A stretch of DNA of 39,147 bases. Origin: Alphaproteobacteria bacterium (GTDB lineage Bacteria; Pseudomonadota; Alphaproteobacteria; GCA-2731375). How positions within the stretch are numbered: the first letter of the stretch is position 1; every line of letters starts with the position of its first letter. The notes under the pieces were generated by a model, which saw only the letters and a program-made list of their open reading frames with translations, was not told the origin of the DNA and searched no databases. Made by a program: the position numbers and the translations under genes. The stretch is taken from positions 1 to 39,147 of the forward strand of contig VGEV01000017.1 of NCBI GenBank assembly GCA_016869175.1. The letters are read 5' to 3'. Positions 22,432-30,663 of this stretch are shown here, in pieces.

Positions 22432-23792
22432 GCGACGATCGCCGGCCGCGCCTTCCAGTCGCCGATGGTGGCCTTGGGCAGACCGAGATTTTCGCGCAAG
22501 GTGGCGCCAGCGTAGTCCCGGTGATAGAGCCCCCGGCGCTGTAATTCCGGAACGACGTGTTGCACCAGGTCGGTGTAGCCGCCCGGCACATGCGTGGCGG
22601 CCATGACGAAGCCGTCGCAGCCATGCTCGACGAACTGCCGCTCCAGCGCGTCCGCTACGTCCCCGGGGCCACCGACGATGGCGTTGTGCGGCCGGGCACG
22701 GCCGCTGAACAGCATGAAGTCGCGCACCGTCGGGTTGCGCTTGCCGCTGGACTGCAGCACGCGGTCGCGCATGGTCCGCAGGCCGGAAATGCCGGCCAGT
22801 TCCGCGTCACTGAACGGCTCGTCCAGGGCCTTGCTAGCGAAGTCGAAGTTGAGCGCTTCCGAAAGCAGCGACAGGGCGTCGATGTCGGTCGGCAAGCGCT
22901 CGATCAGGGCGTACTTGTCCTCGGCTTCAGCCTTTGTCGCGGCCGTCACCGTGTAGGTCAGCGAGCAGATGCGCAAGCGGTCGGGATCGCGGCCCGCGCT
23001 TTCGGCGTCGCCGCGCAATTGCGCATATTCCCGCTTCTGCTGTTCGAGTGTGTTGGGTGCGTTGAAGATCACCTCGGCCCAGCGGCCGGCGAAGCGCCGG
23101 CCGCGGCCGCTCTGGCCGGCCTGGATGATCACCGGATGGCCCTGCGCCGAGCGCGGCACGGTGAAGGGTCCGCGCGACTTGAAGAAGCGCCCGTGATGGT
23201 CGAGGCGACGCACCTTGGCGGGATCGGCGAACCGGCCGCTTGCCTTGTCCTGCACGATGGCGTCGTCGTCCCAGCTATCCCAATGGCCCAGCACCACTTC
23301 CATGAACTCGTCGGCGCGGTCATAGCGCAGGTCGTGCTCCATGACCGCGTCGTGGCCCATGTTGTGGGCCTCGCCCTCGTTCAACGAAGTGACGACGTTC
23401 CAGGCGGCCCGGCCGGCGGTCATCAGGTCGACCGTTGCGAACAGGCGAGCGACATGGAAGGGCTCGAAATAGGTCGTGGAACAAGTGGCACCGAGACCGA
23501 GGCGCCTGGTCGCCATGCCCATCGCCATCAGCACGGTGACCGGGTCCATCTTCACGCAGCGGATGCCGTATTCAACGGTATGCGCGTGGTCGTTGCCGTA
23601 ACGGTCCGGCATCGCCAGTCGATCGTCGAAGAAGGCGAGGTGGAACTTTCCGGCTTCCAGGATGCGGCCGATCTCCTGGTAGTAATCGGCGCTGGTCGAG
23701 TCCGGGCGCGACAGCGGATGTCGCCAGGAACTCACCAGGTTGGTGCAGTTCTGCGCCTGCAAGAAGCCAACCATGGTCATCTGTCGCGTCAT
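22428..23792 (-). CDS. NtaA/SnaA/DszA-type FMNH2-dependent monooxygenase
   Basis: The 454-aa protein is a luciferase-like monooxygenase of the NtaA/SnaA/DszA group, whose known members oxidise nitrilotriacetate, EDTA, pristinamycin or dibenzothiophene sulfone with FMNH2 from a separate reductase. Typical text: FHLAFFDDRLAMPDRYG, DPVTVLMAMGMATRRLGLGATCSTTYFEPFHVARLFATVDLMTAGRAAWN (shown here only as landmarks) and HPVIIQAGQSGRGR. Length fits. It is the last gene of the seven-gene operon and no flavin reductase is in the window. N-, S- or C-oxidation of a small organic is expected; the substrate is unknown. Confidence 0.93.
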   Translation of the reverse strand: MTRQMTMVGFLQAQNCTNLVSSWRHPLSRPDSTSADYYQEIGRILEAGKFHLAFFDDRLAMPDRYGNDHAHTVEYGIRCVKMDPVTVLMAMGMATRRLGLGATCSTTYFEPFHVARLFATVDLMTAGRAAWNVVTSLNEGEAHNMGHDAVMEHDLRYDRADEFMEVVLGHWDSWDDDAIVQDKASGRFADPAKVRRLDHHGRFFKSRGPFTVPRSAQGHPVIIQAGQSGRGRRFAGRWAEVIFNAPNTLEQQKREYAQLRGDAESAGRDPDRLRICSLTYTVTAATKAEAEDKYALIERLPTDIDALSLLSEALNFDFASKALDEPFSDAELAGISGLRTMRDRVLQSSGKRNPTVRDFMLFSGRARPHNAIVGGPGDVADALERQFVEHGCDGFVMAATHVPGGYTDLVQHVVPELQRRGLYHRDYAGATLRENLGLPKATIGDWKARPAIVA

Positions 23793-23822
23793 GCGCGCAC
23801 CCCCAGCCCGGGCAAGGATCGC

Positions 23823-24152
23823 CTATTTTCGCGCTTCGAACACATCCTTGGCCAGCAGCGCGGCGCTGACGCCGGTGGGCCAGCCGGAATAGAAGGCCAG
23901 ATGTGTGAACAGCTCGATCAGCTCGTCCTGGGTGACGCCGTTGTCCAGCGCGCGGACCAGGTGGCTGCGCAATTGCTGCTCGCGATTGAGCGCGACGAGG
24001 GCCGCCACGGTAATCAGGCTGCGGTCGCGTTTCGACAGGCCCGGGCGTTCCCAGACGTCGCCGAACAGCACGGTCTCGGTCAGTTCGATCAGCTTCGGCG
24101 CGAAGCTCCGCAGCTTGTCGCGCGGGTTCTGCGGTGGCGGCTGGGTGCTCAT
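23823..24152 (-). CDS. Carboxymuconolactone decarboxylase-like (AhpD-fold) protein
   Basis: This 109-aa helical protein matches the CMD family: LSKRDRSLITVAALVALNREQQLRSHLVRALDNGVTQDELIELFTHLAFYSGWP contains the conserved region, with the histidine in LRSHLVRA. It has no CxxC pair, so it is not an AhpD-type peroxidase and is closer to the decarboxylase branch. True enzymes of this branch decarboxylate 4-carboxymuconolactone in protocatechuate breakdown, but no other pca genes are nearby. The ATG at 24152 replaces the longer track start. It lies 23 bases after the MDR gene in the operon. Confidence 0.87.
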   Translation of the reverse strand: MSTQPPPQNPRDKLRSFAPKLIELTETVLFGDVWERPGLSKRDRSLITVAALVALNREQQLRSHLVRALDNGVTQDELIELFTHLAFYSGWPTGVSAALLAKDVFEARK

Positions 24153-24175
24153 GACGCGCTCTCCGGTGGATGGGT

Positions 24176-25111
24176 TCAATCGACGTGCAGCACGGCCTTG
24201 CCGACGATCTGCCGGCTGTACAGCCGTTCGGCCAGCTTGCCCAGGTTGCCCAGCTTGTCATCCGCATCGATATGCGGCTGCAAGCGGCCCTGGCTCATGA
24301 GGCCGGCCAGCACCGCCAAGCCGTCGCTGGCCGGCCGGCGGCCCAGTTCGCTGAACAGCATCAGGCCGTAATAGCGCACGCGGCCGGTACGGAAGAACTG
24401 ACCGACATCGATCGTGGCCGGCGCCTCGGAGGAAATGCCGTAGCTGACCAGAACGCCTCCTTGTGCGACCTGCCCCAGGCAGTCCGCCAGCACCGGGCCG
24501 CCGACCGATTCCAGCACGCAATGGAAGGGGCCATGCGCGGCCGTGCCGCCCGCGCGTTCGCCGACCACCACCTGGACGGCACCCGCGCCGCGCACCAGCG
24601 TTTCCTGTTTCGGCTGCCGGATCAGCGCCGTCGCCAAGGCCCCCGACTGGGCCGCGAGCTGGATGCCGTACAGCCCGACGCCGCCCGAGGCGCCGGTCAC
24701 CAGCACGCGGCGGCCCAGCAACTGTCCGGCCTGTTCCAGGGCGTAGAGCGCGGTCAGGCCGGCAACCGGCAGGGTCGCAGCGTGCGCGAAGGACACATTG
24801 TCCGGCAGCGCCGCCAGGGCGGCCGAGTCGACCGCTGCGCGCTCGGCCCAGGCGCCCGACGGCACCAAGCCGACGACGCGGGCTCCGGCCTTCGGACCGG
24901 AGCCGTCGGCGGCCGGCTTCTCGACGATGCCGGCCAGATCCCAGCCGAGCAGCTGCCCCGGGCTGCCGCGGCGCGCGCGCTTGACTTCGCCCAGGTTGAG
25001 CGAGATCGCCTTGATCGCGACGAGCGCCTGGCCCGGCTTCGGGTCCGGCTCCTGCGCCTCGCCGAGCTTCAGATGTCCGGCCGCGTTCGCATCCACCAAC
25101 ACCGCGCGCAT
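24176..25111 (-). CDS. MDR-family zinc-free quinone-oxidoreductase-like reductase
   Basis: A 311-aa medium-chain reductase of the NADPH:quinone/enoyl reductase type. The catalytic domain (GQALVAIKAISLNLGEVKR) is followed by the Rossmann part with VLVTGASGGVGLYGIQLA at about residues 136-153, lacking the zinc-binding cysteines of alcohol dehydrogenases. Such enzymes reduce quinones or conjugated carbonyls with NADPH. It is followed by the CMD-like gene (23-base gap) and preceded by cinA-like (23 bases). In the operon it could saturate an enoyl or quinoid intermediate made by the ligase or monooxygenases. Substrate not known. Confidence 0.9.
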   Translation of the reverse strand: MRAVLVDANAAGHLKLGEAQEPDPKPGQALVAIKAISLNLGEVKRARRGSPGQLLGWDLAGIVEKPAADGSGPKAGARVVGLVPSGAWAERAAVDSAALAALPDNVSFAHAATLPVAGLTALYALEQAGQLLGRRVLVTGASGGVGLYGIQLAAQSGALATALIRQPKQETLVRGAGAVQVVVGERAGGTAAHGPFHCVLESVGGPVLADCLGQVAQGGVLVSYGISSEAPATIDVGQFFRTGRVRYYGLMLFSELGRRPASDGLAVLAGLMSQGRLQPHIDADDKLGNLGKLAERLYSRQIVGKAVLHVD

Positions 25112-25134
25112 GCCTGTCCCCCCGTGGCCTGTCT

Positions 25135-26406
25135 TCAGGTCCGTTCGAAATCGATGCGCTCGACCACCGGCAAGCCTTGCAGATAGCGACGCAGGCAGTC
25201 GAGGCCCAACTCGGCGGCGCCCAGCCGCACCCAGTCGCGACCGCCCAGCATGCGTGCGCGGCGCGACACCACCTCATCCGGGCTGGCAACGGCAAGGCAG
25301 ATGGTGCCGCCCAGGTCGATGCGGTCGGCACCTTCGTCGAGCTCCACCAGCACCGCCAACGCGTGGCTGGCGGCGGTGGCCTTGCGCGCCGCCTCGGCCA
25401 CCGTTTCCGCCGCTTCGCAACTGACTTCGCCGTTGAGATTGCGGCCATCGAGGCCGACCGCCGAGCGTATTTGCGCCAGGTCGCGCGAAACGATCCCCCG
25501 CTTGAACACCGCCTCGGCTCCCGGCAAATGCACAAGACGGCTGGCGATGTGGCCGGCGGTGAAGGTCTCCACCACCGCCAAGGTGCTCCGCTCTACGGCA
25601 AGCGCCTTCAACACCACGCCCTCCAACGTGTTGTCGTCTTCCGCCAGGATGAAGTTGCCGAGCCGCTTGCGCACCTCCTCCTGCACCGGGGCCAGCTTCT
25701 GCTGCACCTCGTGCAGGTCACAGCCGCGCACGGTGATCTTGGTCTCCAGCTGCGGATAGTGCGCGCGAAAGCCCAGCTTCACGCCACCGCCCGGCACCAG
25801 ATCCTCGAGGCCGGCGAGCAGCGCATCGACATGCGACTCGCCAAGCCCATAGGAATGGAAGCGCTTGAGGTGGATGGCGGCCTGGGTGCCGCTCAGCGAC
25901 AGCAGCCGCGGCACGATCTCTTCTTCCAGCATGCGGCGCAGTTCGCGGGGCACGCCGGGCGTGAAGAAGAAGCGCGCGCGACCGATATCGAGCGCGAAGC
26001 CGCAAGCGGTGCCGACCGGGTTGTCCAGCACCTCGGCGCCTTCCGGCAGCATGGCCTGCTTGCGGTTGTTGGGCGGCATCACCCGCGCGCGCCGGCGGAA
26101 GAATTCCTCCATCCGGGCGAGCCAGTCCTCGTTGAGCCGCAATTCCAGGCCGGCCGCCTTGGCGGCGATCTCCTGCGACAGGTCGTCGATGGTCGGTCCC
26201 AGCCCGCCGTTGACGATCACCGCATCGGCGCGTTCGCCGGCCTCACGAAACGCGTTTAGCAGCGTCTCGCGGTCGTCGCCGACGGTCGTTCCCCAGCGCA
26301 CCGTCAGCCCGAAGTCCTCCAGCTTCTGGCTGATGCAGCTGAAATTGCTGTTGACGATCTTGCCGGTCAGCACCTCGTCGCCGGTGCAGATGATCTCGAT
26401 GAGCAT
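25135..26406 (-). CDS. CinA-like protein with altered nicotinamide-nucleotide amidase domain
   Basis: The 423-aa protein has the CinA layout. An N-terminal MoaB-like domain (TGDEVLTGKIVNSN, then NGGLGPTIDDLS at about 67-77) is followed by a linker and a PncC-like C-terminal domain. The family's ESCTGG motif, holding the catalytic serine of the NMN deamidase, is replaced by ETFTAG (residues 280-285), and the following YS pattern is VSRD. The C-terminal activity may thus be lost or changed while the N-terminal pyrophosphatase part looks intact. CinA is usually linked to recA or stress; here it lies in a catabolic operon between GST and MDR genes, suggesting a duplicate with a new role. Start ATG 26406. 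Confidence 0.87.
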   Translation of the reverse strand: MLIEIICTGDEVLTGKIVNSNFSCISQKLEDFGLTVRWGTTVGDDRETLLNAFREAGERADAVIVNGGLGPTIDDLSQEIAAKAAGLELRLNEDWLARMEEFFRRRARVMPPNNRKQAMLPEGAEVLDNPVGTACGFALDIGRARFFFTPGVPRELRRMLEEEIVPRLLSLSGTQAAIHLKRFHSYGLGESHVDALLAGLEDLVPGGGVKLGFRAHYPQLETKITVRGCDLHEVQQKLAPVQEEVRKRLGNFILAEDDNTLEGVVLKALAVERSTLAVVETFTAGHIASRLVHLPGAEAVFKRGIVSRDLAQIRSAVGLDGRNLNGEVSCEAAETVAEAARKATAASHALAVLVELDEGADRIDLGGTICLAVASPDEVVSRRARMLGGRDWVRLGAAELGLDCLRRYLQGLPVVERIDFERT

Positions 26407-26471
26407 GGTTTCGACCCGGGCGGAAAGCGCAATGCTAGTGGATGCGGCAGGCGACCGCCAGCGAGGGCCGC

Positions 26472-27389
26472 TCAGGCCGCCCGGACGGCGTAGCCCAGGC
26501 GGGGGAAGTGCACCACGACCTCGCCCGTTGCCGGGTGTTCGCGCCGCAGAGAGATGCGCCGGTCGTCAAGGCCCGCAAGTATGCCGATAACCGCGTCGCG
26601 GCCGTAATCGTCGGGCGTCACGGCGATGGAGGCGCCGGCTCGCAGGCCTAGTCCATTCTCGCCATCGACGCCCTGGCCGCCCGCCGGGCTGGCGGCGGCG
26701 GCGATGGCCAAGGCATCGCCAGACGCCAGTGGCCGGGCGTCGCCATGGCCGATGGCGGCGATGCGGTCCATCCAGGCCAACACCGCCGGTTGCGGGTCCA
26801 GCAGGGCCGCCGTCCTGGCATGCGCCTGCCGCAGGAACCAGCAATGGCCGTAGATCGCCGCGTCAGCCAGCGTCGGCCCAGCCCCCAGCAGGAAGGGGCG
26901 CTCGCGCAGCATGTCGGCCAGCCAGCGCAATTGCTCGCGCAGGCGGTCGCGATAGCGCGGCGCCGAGCGCCTGAGACGGTTGAGATCGAGCGGCACGGCC
27001 CACATCGCCGCGCGGTCGGCGTGGAACTCCATGGGAAAGGCCTCCGGCGCCGTGCCGACGATGAAGCGGCCGACATTCCAGGCCAGACCCAGACCCGCCC
27101 AGTGCTGCAACGCCAGGGCAAGGCCGCGCAGCCCCTGCGGCAGCAGCGCCGGCTCGCGATGGCGCGCTTCCAGCTCTTCGAGGATGCAGGCGGTATCGCA
27201 GTAGACGTCGGCACCGACCTGCAGCACCGGAATGCGCCGGTAGCCGCCCGTCAAGGCCAGCAGGTCGGGCTTGGGCATGATCATCGGCGCCTCGACCGAG
27301 CGCCAAGCAAGCCGCTTGATGCCGAGCGCGACCCGCACGATCTCGGCAAAAGGCGAGAGTGCGTAGTGATACAGCAGCAGTTCCGCCAT
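26472..27389 (-). CDS. Glutathione S-transferase-like protein with C-terminal extension
   Basis: A 305-aa GST-fold protein. The thioredoxin-like N-terminal domain starts LLLYHYALSPFAEIVRVALG and includes the GYRRIPVLQVGADVYCDT region that binds glutathione, followed by the helical C-terminal domain with FLLGAGPTLADAAIYG. An extra roughly 60-residue beta-rich tail (SIAVTPDDYGRDAVIG to VVHFPRLGYAVRAA) goes beyond the usual 200-230 aa. Expected roles are glutathione addition to, or removal from, electrophilic intermediates such as epoxides or halides. The track start at 27539 was cut to the ATG at 27389, five bases after the acyl-CoA ligase stop. Confidence 0.88.
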   Translation of the reverse strand: MAELLLYHYALSPFAEIVRVALGIKRLAWRSVEAPMIMPKPDLLALTGGYRRIPVLQVGADVYCDTACILEELEARHREPALLPQGLRGLALALQHWAGLGLAWNVGRFIVGTAPEAFPMEFHADRAAMWAVPLDLNRLRRSAPRYRDRLREQLRWLADMLRERPFLLGAGPTLADAAIYGHCWFLRQAHARTAALLDPQPAVLAWMDRIAAIGHGDARPLASGDALAIAAAASPAGGQGVDGENGLGLRAGASIAVTPDDYGRDAVIGILAGLDDRRISLRREHPATGEVVVHFPRLGYAVRAA

Positions 27390-27394
27390 GGCGC

Positions 27395-28945
27395 TCAGCC
27401 CCGCTGCTCTTGATCGGCCTCTCGCGACAGCTGACGGCGCAGCTCGGTCTTCAGGATCTTGTTGTAGGCGCTCTTCGGCAGGCTGTCGACGAAGCGATAG
27501 GCGCGCGGGCGCTTGTAGCGGGCAATGCGGTTCAGGCAATGCTCGTCGAGCGCGGCCTCGGTCAGGTTGCAGCCCGGGCGCGGAACCACGAAGGCCACGA
27601 CTTCCTCACCCCATTCGCGGTGTGGCCGGCCAACCACCGATACTTCCAGCACGTCGGCATGGCCCAACAACGCTTCCTCCACCTCGCGCGGATAGATGTT
27701 GGAGCCGCCGGAGATCAGCATGTCCTTGGCGCGGTCTTTGAGGGTCAGCAAGCCATCGGCCTCCAGCGTGCCCAGGTCGCCGGTGTGCAGCCAGCCGCCT
27801 TTCAGTGTCTCGAGCGTGGCCTCGGGATTATTCCAATAGCCGCGCATCACGATGTCGCCGCGCACCAGCACCTGGCCAAGCTCGCCCGGCGGTAGCGGGC
27901 GATCCGCCTCGTCGGCTACTTGGATTTCGACGCCCGTGCGGGTGTAGCCGGCGGAATTGAGCCTGGCATCGTGCCGGGGGTGCCGGGTCTCCAGGTGCTG
28001 TGCCTTGGACAGCAGGGAGATGGTGTTCGGGCTCTCGCCCTGCCCGTAGATCTGCACCAGGCGCGGCCCCAGCAGCGCCAGCGCCCGTTCCAGATCGGCC
28101 CGATACATGTGGCTGCCGCCATAGATCAGCGTGCGCAGGTTGCGGTAGTCGGCACCTTGCGCGCCGGCATCGTTGACCAGGCGGGTCAGCATGGTGGGCG
28201 CGTGATACATGGTCACGTTGCGATAGTGGCCGAGCAGCGACACCGCCTCCGCCGGCTGGTAGCTGGCGCCTTCCGGCACGACGTTGGTCGTGCCGGCCGC
28301 CAGCGCGGGGATCGACCACAGGCCGCAGCCATGCGACAGGGGGGCCGCGTGCACCATGCTGTCGCCGACCCGAAGCTGGTCGATGTCCGCCAGGAACGTC
28401 AATGTCAGCACCATCAGATTGCGATGCGTCAGCGTGGCGCCCTTGGGTCTTCCCGTCGTGCCGCTGGTGTAGAACAGCCAGGCCGGATCCTCCGGGCCGG
28501 CCTCGCTGAGCGCGAGCTCATCGCCGCGCAGCAGGCGTTGGTATTCCGCCGTCTCGACGCTGACCACCGGCAGCCGGCCTTGGCGGACCTGTGGCAGGTT
28601 GGCCAGCCGCTCCGCCAGCGCGTCGTCGGCCAGGCACGCCTTGGCGCCGGAACTTTCGACGACATAGGCGATCTCGTTCTCGTGCAGGCGGAAGTTGACG
28701 GGCACCGCCACCAGGCCGGCATGCCAAAGTCCGAACAACACCTCGAAATAGTCCGGACGATTGGCCATCGCCACCACGACGCGCTCGGTCGGCGCCAGGT
28801 TCAGCCGCGTGCGCAAGCCCCCCGCCAATCGTGCCACGCGCGCCGCGAGCCCGGCATAGTCGTAGACGGGCCGGGGGCCATGCGCCACGGCGAGCGCCCG
28901 GGGATAGGTCAAGGCGGTGTTGCGCAACAGCCGCGCCGTGTTCAT
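27395..28945 (-). CDS. AMP-forming acyl-CoA synthetase (ligase)
   Basis: A 516-aa adenylate-forming enzyme. The AMP-binding loop FYTSGTTGRPKG, the YGQGESPN motif, TGDLG, the hinge RAKDMLISGGSNIYPREVEE and the late catalytic lysine region (KSAYNKILKTELR) are all present. It should activate a carboxylic acid with ATP and load it onto CoA, starting beta-oxidation-like or ring degradation. The ATG at 28945 (MNTARLLRN) replaces the track start at 29065, which lies inside the previous gene. Gaps of 19 and 5 bases link it with an LLM oxidoreductase and a GST. No acyl-CoA dehydrogenase or hydratase is present in the window. Confidence 0.93.
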   Translation of the reverse strand: MNTARLLRNTALTYPRALAVAHGPRPVYDYAGLAARVARLAGGLRTRLNLAPTERVVVAMANRPDYFEVLFGLWHAGLVAVPVNFRLHENEIAYVVESSGAKACLADDALAERLANLPQVRQGRLPVVSVETAEYQRLLRGDELALSEAGPEDPAWLFYTSGTTGRPKGATLTHRNLMVLTLTFLADIDQLRVGDSMVHAAPLSHGCGLWSIPALAAGTTNVVPEGASYQPAEAVSLLGHYRNVTMYHAPTMLTRLVNDAGAQGADYRNLRTLIYGGSHMYRADLERALALLGPRLVQIYGQGESPNTISLLSKAQHLETRHPRHDARLNSAGYTRTGVEIQVADEADRPLPPGELGQVLVRGDIVMRGYWNNPEATLETLKGGWLHTGDLGTLEADGLLTLKDRAKDMLISGGSNIYPREVEEALLGHADVLEVSVVGRPHREWGEEVVAFVVPRPGCNLTEAALDEHCLNRIARYKRPRAYRFVDSLPKSAYNKILKTELRRQLSREADQEQRG

Positions 28946-28964
28946 GGCGAAGTCCCTTCGGTTG

Positions 28965-29903
28965 TCACCAGCCGAGTTGCCGACGCAACTCGGCCACGAG
29001 TTCGAGATGTCGTTCGTGCTCGCCGGCGAAGCGCAGCACGAGATGCGTGGCGCCGGCCTCGGCATAGCCGTTCACCCACTCGGCCGCCTGCCCGGGCGCT
29101 CCGCCGAAGCAGGCCTGGCGCTGGCGCAGCAGGTCGGGACGTTGGCCATAATAGGCCTTGAGGAAGGCGTCGATGCGGGCTTCCGCGCGGGCGCTGTCGT
29201 CGTCGATGGCAAGTGTCAGGTATATGGCGCCGGCAATGCCGGCCGGGTCGCGGCCCGCTTCGCGCGCCATCGCCTGCACCTCGGCCCACTGCGTTCCCCA
29301 TGTGCCGGCGTCGGGGCCGGTCGGGAACCAGCCGTCGAAATGCCGGGCCGCGCGTGTACGCGCCGCCTGCACCGAACCGCCGATCCAGATGGGCGGGCCG
29401 CCCGGGCGGTGCGGCGTCGGACCCAGGATGCCGCCACGCACCAGCCAGCGGCCGTCCCAGTCGACCGGCTTGCCCTGCCAGAGGAGGCGCGTCAGCCGCA
29501 GGCCTTCCAGCAAGCGGCCCACCCGCTTCTCGAAGGGCACGCCGGCGGCGGCGAATTCGGCGCGGATGTTCGGCACGTCGGTGGCGATGCCGACGCCCAG
29601 GATCAGGCGGCCTTCCGCGATCTGGTCGAGCGTCGCCAACTGGTGCGCCAGCACCACCGGATTGCGCAAGGCGGGCAGCAACACGGCGGTGCCCAGCGTC
29701 ACGCGCCGCGTGCGCGCGGCGGCCGCCGCCAGCAGCGTGACCGGATCGTGCCGCGGCCGGGCCAGCAGCGAGTCGCCCGCCCAGACGGAATCGTAGCCGA
29801 GCGCCTCCGCCCGCTCCGCCAGGCGCAGCAGCGGAGCCGCCGCGGGCCGGCCTTCCATGATCTGCTCGCGCGTTGGCAGCAGGTAACCAAGCTTGGGTGT
29901 CAT
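28965..29903 (-). CDS. Luciferase-like (LLM) flavin-dependent oxidoreductase
   Basis: A 312-aa member of the LLM group with the family's opening PKLGYLLPTREQIM and the segments LGTAVLLPALRNPVVLAHQLATLDQ and GVGIATDVPNI. Members use FMNH2 or F420 for hydroxylation, Baeyer-Villiger-like oxidation or hydride transfer. AAGGAAGC precedes the ATG at 29903. It is the first gene of the seven-gene operon; its stop is 19 bases before the ligase start. It is a relative of the frameshifted gene at 11062-11950 and of the larger NtaA-type gene at the other end of the operon, so the operon carries two flavin monooxygenase types. Confidence 0.91.
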   Translation of the reverse strand: MTPKLGYLLPTREQIMEGRPAAAPLLRLAERAEALGYDSVWAGDSLLARPRHDPVTLLAAAAARTRRVTLGTAVLLPALRNPVVLAHQLATLDQIAEGRLILGVGIATDVPNIRAEFAAAGVPFEKRVGRLLEGLRLTRLLWQGKPVDWDGRWLVRGGILGPTPHRPGGPPIWIGGSVQAARTRAARHFDGWFPTGPDAGTWGTQWAEVQAMAREAGRDPAGIAGAIYLTLAIDDDSARAEARIDAFLKAYYGQRPDLLRQRQACFGGAPGQAAEWVNGYAEAGATHLVLRFAGEHERHLELVAELRRQLGW

Positions 29904-29939
29904 CGGCCGCTTCCTTGCTGCTGGTCAGGCCCCCGGCAT

Positions 29940-30338
29940 TCAGGCGCCCAGCACAACGAAACCCGGCAGTGCCGCCGCCGCGCGATCGAAGGTCGCGGTC
30001 TCGGCGCAGCCGGCAGCCCGATTCGTGGCGCCGATCAGGCAGTCCGCAAAGTCCGCCCGAACATCGCGATAGCGCCGAAACGCCGCCCAGGCTTCCTCGG
30101 CCCCTTCGATCATGAAACTCTTGGTCCGCAGCAGGTTAGCCAGAATGCCGGCGACCTCCTGCCGACGATAGCGATACCCGCTCTCCAATACCCAGACCAA
30201 TTCCACCAGCACAACGCGGTTGATCCACAACGGAGCTTCCGCCGCGGCCCGTTCGACAAAACGCTGCGCCCGGGCCGCCTCATCGGCGTCGTCGCGCAGC
30301 AAGAGGCGCAGAAGCACGTTGGTATCGAGGCCCTTCAT
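29940..30338 (-). CDS. vapC: VapC-type PIN-domain toxin
   Basis: The 132-aa protein is a PIN ribonuclease. The acidic residues of the Mg-binding site are visible in GLDTNVLLR (D5), NRVVLVELVW (E46) and RADFADCLIGA. VapC toxins cut tRNA or rRNA when their antitoxin is lost. The start overlaps the stop of the AbrB-type antitoxin by four bases (ATGA), the normal module layout. It is 36 bases before the LLM oxidoreductase gene on the same strand, so read-through into the catabolic operon is possible. Target RNA cannot be predicted. Confidence 0.92.
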   Translation of the reverse strand: MKGLDTNVLLRLLLRDDADEAARAQRFVERAAAEAPLWINRVVLVELVWVLESGYRYRRQEVAGILANLLRTKSFMIEGAEEAWAAFRRYRDVRADFADCLIGATNRAAGCAETATFDRAAAALPGFVVLGA

Positions 30339-30586
30339 GCGCGCCGCGCCCGCTTGGCGGAACGTCGGCGGATCGTCGCTTCGATCTCTGCCAGGTCGAG
30401 CTTGGCGCGCGGCCGCGGCACCGAAGCCTGCAGCTCGGCCAGCGTGATCGTCGTCGGCACCATCAGGGCCGTGCCATCCTCCTGCAGCAGGAACTCGACC
30501 CGGTCGCCCGCCTTGAGACGCAGACGGTCGCGCACGTCCTTGGGAATGGTGGTCTGTCCCTTGCTGGTGATCGTCGCGATGGCCAT
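30335..30586 (-). CDS. vapB: VapB/AbrB-type antitoxin
   Basis: An 83-aa SpoVT/AbrB-fold protein: AIATITSKGQTTIPKDVRDRL is the standard swapped-hairpin DNA-binding start, followed by a C-terminal tail (LAELQASVPRPRAKLDLAEIEATIRRRSA) that should wrap the PIN toxin. It normally represses its own promoter together with the toxin. The gap of 77 bases upstream should hold the promoter; a small palindrome GTTCGAAC (30601-30608) lies just upstream of the start and may be part of the operator. Confidence 0.93.
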   Translation of the reverse strand: MAIATITSKGQTTIPKDVRDRLRLKAGDRVEFLLQEDGTALMVPTTITLAELQASVPRPRAKLDLAEIEATIRRRSAKRARRA

Positions 30587-30663
30587 CGCCTTGCCCTTTC
30601 GTTCGAACCTGCTCCTTGCTTTATGGTAAGGGGAACAAGTTGCGAAGGCGTGGTTGGTCCATT

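Noticed and set aside
22557-24371. 604-aa plus-strand ORF
   Set aside because: Opposite the NtaA-type and CMD-like genes; His/Gln/Arg-rich shadow text without domains.
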